Origin: Dryocosmus kuriphilus
Taxonomy: Eukaryota > Arthropoda > Insecta > Hymenoptera > Cynipidae
Length of the DNA: 64,000 nt
Assembly: GCA_038277395.1 (NCBI GenBank)
Contig: CM076196.1
Coordinates: forward strand, 79,664,286 to 79,728,285
Direction: 5' to 3'
Both the position numbers and the translations under genes were made by a program. How positions within the stretch are numbered: the stretch's first letter is position 1; each line of letters opens with the position of its first letter. Below are positions 49,511 through 60,906 of the stretch, one piece after another. A model generated the notes under the pieces. That model was given only the letters and a program-made list of their open reading frames with translations. It was not told the origin of the DNA and made no database searches.

Positions 49511-50314
49511 ATTTTTACATTCTCATCCCAATGAGAAGGTATTATAGTTTTATGTGAAAACTGACTTTCGCGGATTTTATGAAATCTGGACGTTTCGATA
49601 TCCCTTGAATCCGATAAAACATGTTTTACGTTGGTATCTGCTTATCGTTGGCTTTGTTGTTCTCGTTATTGTCTGTCAGCACGATGACTTTCGAAGGACT
49701 AATCGGATTGGATTGCGCTTTGGTACATATCGTTAAGGCATAAAAAGAAAGGACGAGTTCATTAATCAGCGGTTTTTAAGCAAAGGTTCTACCTTTATAC
49801 ATAATAAATTCTTTCAAAAAATTAAAATTTCCCGTCAAACTATGCGTGGTACGTAAAAGAGGTAAAAAATGATAATAAACAGAGTTATTCACCTCAAAAA
49901 GATCTACAAATTTTCTTTCTGTCATTTTTTTGTAAAGACGTATAGTTTTCGAGTTGTTCGTGAAATATATGATTAAATATAAAAAAATCCACTTTCCAGC
50001 AAAACTATGCTAGATAAGAGAAAATATTAACAAGCAAAATTGTTCACCTTGGAAAGACCTAAAAATTTGTTTAAAACCATTTTTTGATCCAACGCATAGT
50101 TTTTGCATAAAACCTATAATAGTCGTTTTCATTAAGAAAAACTTTATTAAAAAAGTTAATAAAAATAGTTATTAAAAGTTATTTAAAAATCTGTCCGCTA
50201 CTCACGCATTCTTATCACGTTTCTCGCACTTACCAATCGATTAAAGTATATCCAAAGTGGGAATTTTTTAATTTTCACATAGTTTGGTTGAAAAATGCAA
50301 TTTAAAAAAAATTA
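49511..50314 (-). repeat. foldback repeat family, partial copy
   Basis: End module 49511-49800 with acattctcatc at 49517, then an arm to about 50300. It abuts the fuller copy beginning at 50315, so it is either a truncated copy or was cut by that insertion. Confidence 0.65.
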
Positions 50315-52632
50315 ATTTCTCATCTCAATGAGAAGGTACTCGTTTTATGTGAAAACTGATTTTCGCGGATTTAATGAAATCTCGACGTTTCGAGACCCCC
50401 AAAATCCAAAAAAAACAGGTTTTACGTTGGTGTCTGTCTGCCGTCGTCGTTCTCGTCATTGTCTTCGTCATTGTCGTCATCGGTTGTATATCGGATAACT
50501 TTTGAAAGACTAATCCGATTATGGATTGTGCTTTGGTAGTGTCTTTCAAGGCTTAAAAATAAACATCTAAGTTCGTTAACCAGCCTTTTATCACCAACGG
50601 TTCTGGTTTCATGTACCGAAAATTGTTTTAAAAAGACCAAACATTCAATTTTTCGCCCAAGCTATGCGATATACGAAAAAAGTGTCAAGAAAAAAAGTTA
50701 TTCATCAAAAGAAGATCCACAATTTTGCTTATAATCATTTGTCTATCAGGTGCATATTTTTTTAGATATTCGTAGAAAATATTATTAAATATTAAAAAAT
50801 CCACTTTTCAGGAAAACTATAAGACATACGCAAAAAAAATGTTAAGGAGCAAAGTATTTTTTCTCAAAAAGATCTACAAATTTTCTGTGTAACATTTTTG
50901 ATACAGCACACATTTTTTGTTTTAATGGTCAACAACGGTATTAATAAAAATCAAGAATTCAATTTTCCCACCAAAATCTGCGTGATACGAAAAAAGGGTT
51001 AAGAAGCGGAGTTGTTTATTTCAAAAAGATCCACATACTTCATATTTTCTCTATACTTTTTTTGTAACACAAATAGTTTTTTTTAATCGTGAAAAATGTT
51101 ATTAAAAATCTGCCCGCTTCGCGGGCACATTCTCATCGCGCTGTGCGCGTGGTATGAACCCGTCTAGGGCGCGCGGTCTGGTGGTCGTCGCGCTTCGCGC
51201 TCCGATAAATTTAAGCCTTGCGCTTCGCGCTCGGATGTTTTTGGTCTTTGCACATCATGCTCGGTATTCGTTAATTGGGTCTTAAAATTTCAAAACACCT
51301 TCTCTTAATGAGATTATTAAATTTGAATTTTTTATTAAAAATTGCGAAAGAAATTATTTTACTTAAGGCTCTATCGAACTTAAGGAATACATTCGCATCA
51401 TGGCGCTCGCGCTTCGCGCTCGTCAATTAAATTTTTTTAAAACACATTGTAGATTGGTAAAGTTTTTTTGTGATTTTCCAAATTTTCACAAGGCAGGATT
51501 TCGATTCTTAAAAGTAAAACGATGAGTCTTATAAATAAATTTTGTATCTCTTTCCAAGGTTAACAATTCTGCTTATTAATATTTTCTCATATCTTGCATA
51601 GTTTTTCTGAAAAGTGGATTTATTTGTATTTGGAATGGAATGGAAGCTTTTAATGTGTCCCCTGAGGGTTTACATTGTTTTTTGTATTTCTCCACTATAC
51701 CTTTGCATACCCCCCACCCACATACTTTGGTGGTGGGAGGGGGACCTACAGTTTAAGGTGGGTTCCGAACCACCAAGAACAATGGCTTAAAGTACTTAAG
51801 AGAACCTTTTTCTCTAGAGGTACCGGCGCCACAATATACCGGAGATGAACAACTCCCTTACTAGGCAAATGTTCACCGCGTGTGCCGCCGAGGTTCTTCC
51901 AGAGTGCGAGGCGGGAATCGAACCCGCAAGCCGACGTAGTGGGTCTAAAGGCCTGCACGCCTTCGCCCCCACGACCATCGTCCCACTTCTATTTATTTGT
52001 ATTTAATAACATATTTCACGAATAACTCAAAAACTACGCGTCTGCTCAAAAAAATTATGGAAAGAAAATTTGTAGATCTTTTTGAGTTAAACAATTTTGC
52101 TTAATATCATTTTTTCATATCTTGAATATTTTGTCAAGAAAACACAGTTATTTATTTTTAATAATGTTTCCTCGATTAAAACAAAAACCGTGCATTTGAT
52201 CAAAAAAATGGTTAAAATAAAATTTGCAGATTTTTTTTATATGAACAATTTTATTCTCTACTTTTTTTTATCTTGCATAGTTTAGCCGGAAAAGTGATTT
52301 TTTTTATTTTTTGAAAACAGATTTTGATGGATGAAATCATAAGAACTGGTCAAAAACCGCTGGTTAACGAACCTGTCCTTTCTTTTTACGCCTTAGAAAA
52401 GTGTGTCAAAGCGCAATCCAATCCGATTAGTCCGTCGAAAGTTATCGTGGGAAAAGACTCCAACGACAACAGCGATAACGACAATGACGACAACAGACAA
52501 ACAGACACCGTCGTAAAACATGTTTTTTTTCCGATTCAGAGGGTCACGGAACGTCGAGATTTCATGAAATCCGCGAAAGTCAGTTTTCACATAAAATTAA
52601 TACCTTCTCATTGAGATGAGAATTTAAAAATC
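50315..52632. repeat. foldback repeat family, copy C with a SINE inside
   Basis: End modules 50315-50620 (inverted) and 52305-52632 enclose arms and a G+C-rich centre at 51110-51240 and 51360-51440. Subtracting the 360-bp SINE and one 13-bp target duplication leaves about 1.95 kb, the same length as copy B. The 11-mer is exact at 51127 and degenerate at the right end. Confidence 0.75.
51631..51990 (-). mobile_element. tRNA-derived SINE with 13-bp target duplication
   Basis: Flanked by direct repeats atttatttgtatt at 51618-51630 and 51991-52003; other copies of the host repeat carry a single uninterrupted site. On the minus strand the head (near 51990-51900) has a tRNA-like B box ggttcgattcc. 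The tail half contains 'aaggtgggttccgaaccacc', also present at about 62757 within the LINE region, so the SINE may share its 3' part with another local element. Confidence 0.85.
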
Positions 52633-53480
52633 AAGAATTTAATTTTCCGTTGAAACTATGCGAAATCCGAAAAAGATTTCTGTGAGAGAAATTATTCATT
52701 TAAAAAATGTTTACATATTTTCTTCAGAACATTTTTTGATAGGACTCACAGTTTTTGTGTTCTTCGTGGAAAATGTTACTAAAAATAAAAGAATTTAATT
52801 TTCTTCCAAACTGCAAAAAGGAATGTCACGTTTTGGTCAAACTTTATTCGAGTGCGAAGCGCAAGTTCCGATAAGACGCGCGTCCATACTTTGCGGGATG
52901 AGAATGTGCCCGCTAGGCGGGCAGATTTTTACATTCTCATCCCTGAGAAGGTATTAGTTTTATGTGAAAACTGTCTTTCGCGAATTTTAAGAAATCTCGA
53001 CGTTTCATGACCCCCTGAATCCGAAAAAACATGTTTTACGTTGGTGTCTGTCGTTGTTGTCGTTGTCGTCGTTGTCTATTATCACGATAACTTTCGATGG
53101 ACTAATCGGATAGAATTGCACTTTGGCGCACTCCTTTAAGGCGTAAAAAGAAAGGACGTGGTTAACCAGCGGTTTTTGACCAACGGTTCTGGTTTTATCC
53201 ATCATAAATTCTTTCCAAAAATCAAAAATTTAAATTTTCCGCCAAACTATGCAAGATACGAAAAAAATGATAATAAACAAAGTTCTTCATCTCAAAGAGA
53301 TCTACAAATTTTCTCTTCATCATTTTTTTTGAAAAGATGTATAGTTTTTGAGTTACTTGTGAAATATGTTATGAAATACAAACAAATCCACTTTTCAGCA
53401 AAACTATGCGAGATACGAGAAAATATTAACAAGTAGAATATTGTTCACCTTGGAAATACCTACAAATTTGCTTAAAAGCG
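52633..53480. repeat. foldback repeat family, further fragments
   Basis: Arm pieces (52633-52850), a short G+C-rich block with gatgagaatgt at 52897, then an inverted end module (52927-53220) with acattctcatc at 52931 and an arm to 53480. Confidence 0.65.
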
Positions 53481-53502
53481 TTACAATTAGCGGTTTGAAA
53501 AC

Positions 53503-53652
53503 AGGATATTTAGAATCTACAAGTTTCCACGATTCCAGACATATGTAATATATTAGAAAATGCTCAAAATTTCAATAAGTTTAATTTATGAAACAACATA
53601 TTTTCGAAATTATTTCTTGGAAAGTTTCCAACGTGTAGATTCTAAATATCCT
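53503..53652. repeat. inverted repeat, 18-bp perfect ends
   Basis: aggatatttagaatctac at 53503-53520 is exactly inverted at 53635-53652. Non-coding interior of 114 bp; small foldback or hairpin element. Confidence 0.6.
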
Positions 53653-54357
53653 ATTTTAAAATCAATAATTCAAAAATCATTTTTTTGTTTTACTTTTTGC
53701 AATTTTGAAGTACCACGGACAAAATAACGCTGTTTGAAAGGGTCTACAAATTCATACGATTACAAATATCTAAAGTTTGCCTTAAAAAGTTCAAAATATA
53801 TCATATTTTTCAAGATATCTCGTAAACTATACGAGATGCATAAAAACAGATTGCATTTTTAGATTTACCCTCAGCACAATACTGTAGATATGTAGATATG
53901 TTATAAATACATAAACCATCAGAAATAAATATATGCATGTAAATAAATAAGCAATAATTTGTAGTTTAAAGAGGGATTTGTTTTTTGAAGAGTTTATGAC
54001 TTTTCTCAACTGCCTTTCGTATTTGGGAATCCTCAAGATTCGACCGCCATAAATGAAATCATAAAAAGGACCCAAATAAGGACCTAGAAAATAACTGAAC
54101 TTCTTCTGACAATTTGCCTCACATTTTCCTGACATTTTGTTTTGGCAGGGCGAGATAACCGAGATACAAGGGAGCTTGCAAAGGTAATTCAAGATGATAA
54201 CACCTGAAAGAACTTGCTGCCACAGAGCATACTGGGAGCGGTGACAACTGCCCCGAAAGGGAATGTATAGAATGATTTGTTTTCCAGTCCAGTGTGGTAA
54301 CGAAATGAGCGAAGGCGCACTGCTTTGCAGGGGACTTTATGCACATATGCAACAGTT
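53653..54357. other. no gene recognised
   Basis: Overlapping minus ORFs of 121, 85 and 65 codons (53827-54386) have no recognisable domain. I regard them as unsupported. Confidence 0.35.
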
Positions 54358-54830
54358 CCGATAAGGTACACGACATTTGAGTCCATAAATGTTCAGAAAA
54401 ATATTAGTATATCATCAAATGGCTATTTTGCCGGTCTGTGCAGGTCGGATATGTAAATGGTTGACAGTTTCCGCTGGAAAAACCTGCAGGAAAATCTGAT
54501 GAGGTACACGCGTAGAAGTTTTTTCCAGACATTCTTTAGACCTTAACGAAGAACGCTATAACAATGGCAAAAAATTGGCAAGCCGGAAAACCACCGGAAG
54601 AAAAGATTTAAAGTCTCGGAAAATTCCTATGAAAAAACCGGTAAGGTGAACGCGTGAAACTTTTTTCCAGGCATTCTTTGGACCATAACTAAGAACAGTA
54701 TAACAATGGCAGAAAATGGCAAACTGGAAAACCGTCGTCAGAAAAAATTTAAAGTCCCGGAAAATTCTTATGAAATAACCGATAAGGTACACGTGTAAAA
54801 CATTTTTACAGACTTTCTTCGGACCTTAAA
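54358..54830 (+). repeat. left inverted arm made of ~141-bp tandem subrepeats
   Basis: Starts ccgataaggtacacgac, inverted at 59054-59070. It holds three degenerate tandem units beginning near 54498, 54639 and 54781, each with 'aaggt(g/a)aacgcg'-like starts, 'ttttttccag', 'attcttt', 'aacaatgg' and 'ccggaaaa'. Matches 58640-59070 in opposite orientation. Confidence 0.65.
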
Positions 54831-55099
54831 TAAAAACGGCATAAAAGTGGCAGAAAATATGGTTTTATCTTTTATTTGCATAATAAGGCAAAAAATGTAT
54901 TCAAATATTGTGAGAGAATTCGCGAGTGATTAAAAATTGACTGCGCGGGACGGATTAGCGCTCGTAAGCGCATAGTGAGAGGAGAGCGGTAGTCTTGCAC
55001 TCTCTTGCAAAGATTGATCCGGCGGCATCAAATTCGACGCGCTAGCAGAAACTGCGCATTTACAGCGAGTTTTCGTCGTATCGAGACGATTTGAAAAAA

Positions 55100-56172
55100 A
55101 AAAAAAATGGGTTAGCGCGCAAAAATGTTTCTAATGAGAACAATAAAAAAAATCTGCCCGCCTCGCGGGCACATTCTCATCGCGCGCTGCGAGCGCAGCG
55201 CTTCGTGCTCCAATATTTTTGAACCTCGCGCTTCGCGTTCGGGTGCTCTTGTTCCTCGCACTTCGTGCTCGGTTTTCGTTACTCATGTATCTGAAGTTTT
55301 CAAAACACCTGCTTTTAATAAAATTATTAAATTCGAATTTTATTAAAAATTATAAAGAAATCTAGTGGTCGTCGCGTTTCGCGCTCTGATATATTTAAAC
55401 CTCGCGCTTTGCGGTCGGGTGTTTTTGGTCCTCGCACTTTTCAGAACACTTTTCGCAAGTTTTCAAAACACTTGCTTTTAATGGTATCATTAAATTTGAA
55501 TTTTATTAAAAATTTACAAAGAAATTATTTTACTTAAGGCTCTATCGCTCTTAAGGAATACATTCTCATCACGACACTCGCGCTTCGCGCTCGACAATTA
55601 ATTTGTTTTTTTAAATCCATTGTAGATTAGTAAATTTTTTTTTGATTTTCCAAATTTTCACAATGCAGGTTTTCTATTCCCAAAAGCAAAACAATGAGTA
55701 TTATAAATAAAATTTGTAGGTTTTTCCAAGGTGGAAAATCCTACTCGTTCATATTTTCTCATATCTTGCATAATTTTGCTGCAAAGTGGATATCTTTATA
55801 TTTAATAACATATTTCACGAATAACTCGAAAACTATGAGACTTAAAAAAAAAAATTATAGAGAGAAATTTTGTATATCTTTTTGAAGTGAACAAATTTGT
55901 TTATTATCATTTCTTTCGTATCTTGCACAGTTTGGCGGGCAATTTGAAGTTTTGATTTTTTAATAGCGTTTTCTCGATTAGAAGCAAAACCGTGCATTTT
56001 ATCAAAAACGGTTCAAACAAAATTTGTAGATATTTTTGAGTTGAACAACTTTGTTTATTATCATTTTTTTGTATCTTGAATATTTTAGCGGGAAACCACA
56101 GTTTTTTATTTTGAAAAACGTTTTCTCGATTAAAATAAAAACCGTGCATTTTATCAAAAAATGGTTTAGACA
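55100..56172 (+). repeat. foldback repeat family, copy D, left part
   Basis: G+C-rich centre from 55150 (acattctcatc at 55171 and 55560; ctcgcgcttcgcgctcg at 55574), then the arm to 56172. It continues at 58277-58617 after the Penelope-like insertion. Confidence 0.7.
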
Positions 56173-58276
56173 CAATAATATAGTCGAGGAGAGATTTTAA
56201 GTCCTCATAATCGATTTAACGTCCAGGAATAGAAATAGTAGAAAGAAGATATCAACGCATCCAGACAAAATAATTTAATGTAACGTAACGTTTCGTCACT
56301 CAGCTCAGAGACCTCATCAGACAGTAATATAAAAGTTAAATCTAAAGAAAATACAAAATTCACCTTAGAAATAAGAATACACATCAGAAATCAGAAGTAA
56401 AAAGATTGTACAAGGTAAAACTTACCAAAAATATGTTAAGTTAAAATTTTGGAGTCATGTTGTCAAAAAGACTCAGAACGGATTTTGCAAATTTTGTTAG
56501 AAAGTAAAAAAGTTGTCAGTCTTGTCAGTACTCAAATGCATCTAAAAAATAATAAAACCGAAGAAAAATAAGTAAAATTTAGAAAAATTTGAAAAATTTT
56601 TTATTTTAGGTTAGGATTGCTTTAAGTATGTAAGAACTAAGATAGTTACCTTGTAAGAATTAGAAGAAATTTGGAAAAAACGGATGATAATAAAATTGAG
56701 AGGCCCATAATAGCCATTTTAAAATTAGTTAAATAAACGTTGTAAAAAATAATGAAACTTTAAAATGTGAAATTGGCAGTGAGTACATAGCCATGATGAG
56801 GCGGTTTGAGTACTGACCAAATGGAGTAGATTCATAGAGTTTAAAGGTTATAAGTGAGAAAATGTAAGCGCCAAAATTCAAAAAAATATGATAAGGAAAC
56901 AAAATATAGAATTTAGAGATTTGGACAAAAATCAATCGTTCAAAGTATTTAATATTGAGTTATATGCAGAATTGTAAAATTGAAGGTCGGTAATTTTATT
57001 TAAAGCACTATTACCCCTCTTCTTTTTATATAAATCATTTCGACAAACAAACGTTTATAAAAATTTTGTTCTTTATGTAGAATCTTTATATCATCCCATT
57101 TCATAAAGGAAGAATCACCGTTGTGATCTGCATGAATATGTTTTGCTATTTCTTTTCTATTTTAATACAATGTTGGACATTTCTCAGATGTTCGTTTCTT
57201 CTAGTATCCAAAGATCTTTTGGTTTGGCCAATGTATGATAAGCCACAAGAACAGTTGAGTTCATAAACAACATTACATTGATCAAGTTTACTTATAGGGT
57301 CTTTTCCTAGTTTAATGAAAACATCAAATTTTGAATCTATTTTAAAGATAGTGTTTATATTGAAATCAGAAAAAAGTCTACGAATGGAATATGAGATGTC
57401 AGGATAAAAATTGAAAGACACATAAGTTTTATCAGTTATTATGTTTTTAGTATTGATAAGGTTTTGATTTGGAGTAGAATTATTCATATTAATTTCGAAG
57501 AGTCTATTTTTCATATGTTTTTCGATGAAATCATTAGGATAACTGTTATATTTTAAAATTTGCTCAACAACCAAAATGTTATTTTTATGGAAGGATTTAT
57601 TAGAGAGTAAAATAGCTGAGTCAATTAAATTTTTTATAATACCAATTTTTTGGTGAATGGGATGGTTCAAAAAGAAGTTAAGGAGTCTACCAGAATATGT
57701 GTCTTTTCTATACCAGTTTGTAATAATCTTGTTAGCATCGTCTCTAATCATTTTTAGGTTTAGAAAATTAATTGAATTATCGATTTCAATTTCATGTGTA
57801 AATTGTAGTCTATCATGATAACTATTGAAAAATTGAATAGTTTGTTGAATCTTATTCTTAGAAATAATAAGAAGTGTGTCTTACACACTTAAAACAATCC
57901 TAACCTAAAATAAAAAATTTTTCAAATTTTTCTAAATTTTACTTATTTTTCTTCGGTTTTATTATTTTTTAGATGCATTTGAGTACTGAAAAGACTGACA
58001 ACTTTTTTACTTTCTAACAAAATTTGCAAAATCCGTTCTGAGTCTTTTTGACAACATGGCTCCAAAATTTTAACTTAACATATTTTTGGTAAGCTTTACC
58101 TTGTACAATCTTTTGACTTCTGATTTCTGATGTGTATTCTTATTTCTAAGGTGAATTTTGTATTTTCTTTAGATTTAACTTTTATATTACTGTCTGATGA
58201 GGTCTCTCAGCTGAGTGACGAAACGTTACGTTACATTAAATTATTTTGTCTGGATGCGTTGATATCTTCTTTCTAC
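56173..58276 (-). mobile_element. truncated Penelope-like element with inverted arms
   Basis: Flanked by tggtttagaca at 56162-56172 and 58277-58287, a probable 11-bp target duplication inside copy D. Arms of about 400 bp (56237-56637 and 57880-58276) are inverted copies sharing gtaacgtaacgtttcgtcac and gttgtcaaaaagactca. Inverted or tandem terminal copies are typical of Penelope elements. Only the C-terminal part of the coding region remains. Confidence 0.8.
57146..57751 (-). CDS. C-terminal GIY-YIG part of a Penelope-like protein
   Basis: A 201-residue ORF. The last ~50 residues (YELNCSCGLSYIGQTKRSL then RRNEH) are the GIY-YIG endonuclease domain of Penelope-like retroelements, with the conserved Tyr, Gly and Arg and the preceding Cys pair. 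The reverse transcriptase that should precede it is absent, so the copy is 5'-truncated and cannot move by itself. The ORF itself is uninterrupted. Confidence 0.8.
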   Translation of the reverse strand: MIRDDANKIITNWYRKDTYSGRLLNFFLNHPIHQKIGIIKNLIDSAILLSNKSFHKNNILVVEQILKYNSYPNDFIEKHMKNRLFEINMNNSTPNQNLINTKNIITDKTYVSFNFYPDISYSIRRLFSDFNINTIFKIDSKFDVFIKLGKDPISKLDQCNVVYELNCSCGLSYIGQTKRSLDTRRNEHLRNVQHCIKIEKK

Positions 58277-58617
58277 TGGTTTAGACAAAATTGGTAGATT
58301 TTCTTGAGGCGAACAATTTTGGTTATATGTGTATTTTATGTATCCCGCATAGTTTAGCCGGAAAATTTATTTCTTGGTTTTGTCAAAACCGTTTTTGATG
58401 GATAAAACCATAACCGTTGGTCAAAAATCGCTGGTTATCGCGTTATCGCGGTCACAAGCGCCGACAACGACGACGACAACAGACAGACAGAGACCGTCGC
58501 AAAATCCATTTTTTCTTACTCAGGGGGTTTCAAAACGTGGAGATTTGATGAAAATTGGGGGGGGGGGGTGTCCAAATTTTACATAAATCTAATACCTTCT
58601 CTGATGAGAATGCAAAA
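58277..58617 (+). repeat. foldback repeat family, copy D, right part
   Basis: The arm resumes at the insertion duplication and runs into the end module (58370-58617), which has a 12-G run at 58557-58568 and a degenerate 11-mer (gatgagaatgc) at the end. Confidence 0.7.
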
Positions 58618-58639
58618 GTTTTTAATGTAACGGATATGA

Positions 58640-59070
58640 ATATTTTTGATTACGCATTTAGGGCGACCCTTTCCGACTTCTGTCGAGGGTTTTCCGACCT
58701 GAAAATTTTCTCCCACTGTTATTTTGCAATTGTTTACTGTCCATAGAAAGCCCAGGAAAAGTTTTTTCTGGGGTGCCTTATCGGGTTTTTATGAGAATTT
58801 TCCGGGACTTTAAATCTTTTCTGCCGACCGTTTTCCGGCTTGCCAATTTTCTGCCATTGTTATACCGTTATTATGTTAGTTAAGGTCCAAAGAATGTCTG
58901 GAAAAAACATTTACGCGTGTACCTTATCAGTTTTTTCGGCAGGTTTTTCAGCGTGGGAAACCAGCCGCCATTTACAGATCCGGCTTGCACAGACCGGCAG
59001 AATAGCTATTTGATGATGTACTAATATTTTGCTAACCATTTATAGACTCAAATGTCGTGTACCTTATCGG
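58640..59070 (-). repeat. right inverted arm of the 54358 pair
   Basis: Inverted copy of 54358-54830, ending in cgtgtaccttatcgg. Shared phrases include ggtccaaagaatgtctgg, gccattgttatac and catcaaatagct (inverted at the left arm). The pair spans 4.7 kb and encloses copy D and the Penelope insertion. Flanking target duplications are not evident. Confidence 0.65.
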
Positions 59071-59561
59071 TAGTGTTTCTTGTAGCCAGCTCTTGGACTA
59101 TTAGGGTGTGAGGATGAAGTCGCATAAGCGTGTCTGACGACGAGTTAACATTGTCCTAATCAAAATCGGAAAGCCTTCATACTTAGCCCTGGGGAGGTAT
59201 GAGGGTTATCACCCCCCAGTGCCGGCTCGAATGATACCAGCGCATCGCCCTGTTCAAGAATGACCAAATACGCTCCTTTCTTTTTTGAAATTACGCAGGA
59301 CTGATTCTTTTACACATGCACATAAACACGTACATAATTATTTTATATATTAATGTTTGTACCAACCTTTGAAAAAATTTGTCGAGTTATCACGAAAATT
59401 AAAAAAAGGTATCATAAATGATAAGGTCAAGACTGTACTTATGAAATGCGTAATGATTCACTTCATGCAAGTAAATGATACAAATTACAATACCTAACAG
59501 CGTTTCTGACAATATGAAAATAAGTTTGAGATTAAGAAAATTGATGTTTCTATACTCAGAT
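59071..59561. other. no gene recognised
   Basis: 59090-59270 is less AT-rich and looks like a fragment of an old retroelement (for example cccagtgccggctcgaatg), but I cannot assign it. The rest is AT-rich. Confidence 0.35.
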
Positions 59562-59996
59562 CTATAAAATGACCCTTCTATTTCTTTTTGAAGAAAATTT
59601 TTTGATTACTTCTGATAAATCGAGGCTTTGGGCTAACTCATTTTCAACTGAAAGAATTGCTACAAATTTTAAATTGTCTTGGGTTATTGTAGACCGTAAG
59701 AATGTTTTAATCAATTTCAATTTTGAAAAACTTCTTTCGCCGCTAGCCACAGAAACGGGCAAAGTCAACAAAATTCTCAATGCAATCCATACATTCGGAT
59801 ATAAGTATTCGAGCTGTTTTTTAAAAATGAAATTCAAAATGCCAAGAGGATTTTTTTCTTCTAGAATTGGCAAAATTTTTTGAATATTTAGAAGTTCACG
59901 ACACAAAAGAGTGCCTTCAATGTCAGTTTCTGTGTCCACGGTCAAAGATTGCTGAAGATCATGGCAATGTTTTTCGAGCGCTTCTTTAGCTGGCAA
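59562..59996 (-). pseudogene. hAT transposase C-terminal fragment
   Basis: A 144-residue reading carrying the hAT dimerisation signature (LPVSVASGERSFSKLKLIK, then LRSTITQDNL), as in ZMYM1-like and other hAT transposases. The N-terminal zinc finger and catalytic core are absent; the sequence upstream on the minus strand loses the frame soon after 60000. It is therefore a fragment of a once autonomous element. Confidence 0.75.
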
Positions 59997-60900
59997 TTTT
60001 CGAATGTCATAGAAGAAACAAGTTCTCTACAAGTTCTTTAAAATTTACGCCCTTCAGCTTTTTTCGCCTCCCATTTTTTGGTGCCCTGTTCGAAGAAACG
60101 GTTCGGATACCCCTAAAGCGGGCACTGATCACCCTCAGGACGGTAGACTCACCTGCGATTGGACCAGGATCCCTAACGTGATTACTTTTTGAAAATTCAT
60201 GGCTTTTAAAAATTCAATAAACTCTGGAGCTTCAACATCATCAAGGGAACATCATTGCCTCAGTGACGCCGATGCATTTTGTTACATATGTGTCAAATTT
60301 GATAAGAATTGTCGACCGTTCATTGAATCTGAACAATATTTATAAGGAGTATTTTACTTTAGAGGTTACAAACCAAAATGAAAAATGGGCTTCACACATG
60401 ATCTGTAATATTTTTTATAAAATGTTGATTCACTGAGAAAGAATAAAGAAAAGGAAAATTCTCTAAAGTGCACGTAACTAATGGCGTGGATAAAACCGCT
60501 CCGCCAAAAAGAATGCTACTTCTACATGATCAATGTGCCGAGGTTCAACGTAAGAACAAAGAAAAAATTGTAAATGTAGACGTCTCTACCGTTGTGAAAG
60601 CTGTTGAGTTTGAAAAGACGAATGTTGAAGATGAAGATGCAATCTCAGCTTTGGAAAAGGTGACGATGGATTGTTAACGATACCTAAGAAGCGGACAAAA
60701 GTATCAATGCAAACAATGATGATGACAATGTGCATGTTTTTTTTTTTGAACGGAGGTAGAAATGGATTACTGCACGGCGTGTAGGCTTCCATGTTAGGCA
60801 TCTTCACGTCTGGCGCATCAGGGATCGCACAAGTGAGAACCCCGGTGAGGAGGGAGGGGAGTTGACAGATTAGGTCTACCCACTAAAACCACCTCCCTTT
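59997..60900. other. no gene recognised
   Basis: The 69-codon plus ORF at 60468 starts at GTG and has no recognisable domain. A short T run lies near 60739. The stretch next to 60900 is probably the 3' flank of the LINE gag ORF. Confidence 0.35.
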
Positions 60901-60906
60901 TCTTCT

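Noticed and set aside
53827..54386. Overlapping minus ORFs of 121, 85 and 65 codons
   Set aside because: Different overlapping frames, no recognisable domain, partly within the inverted arm.
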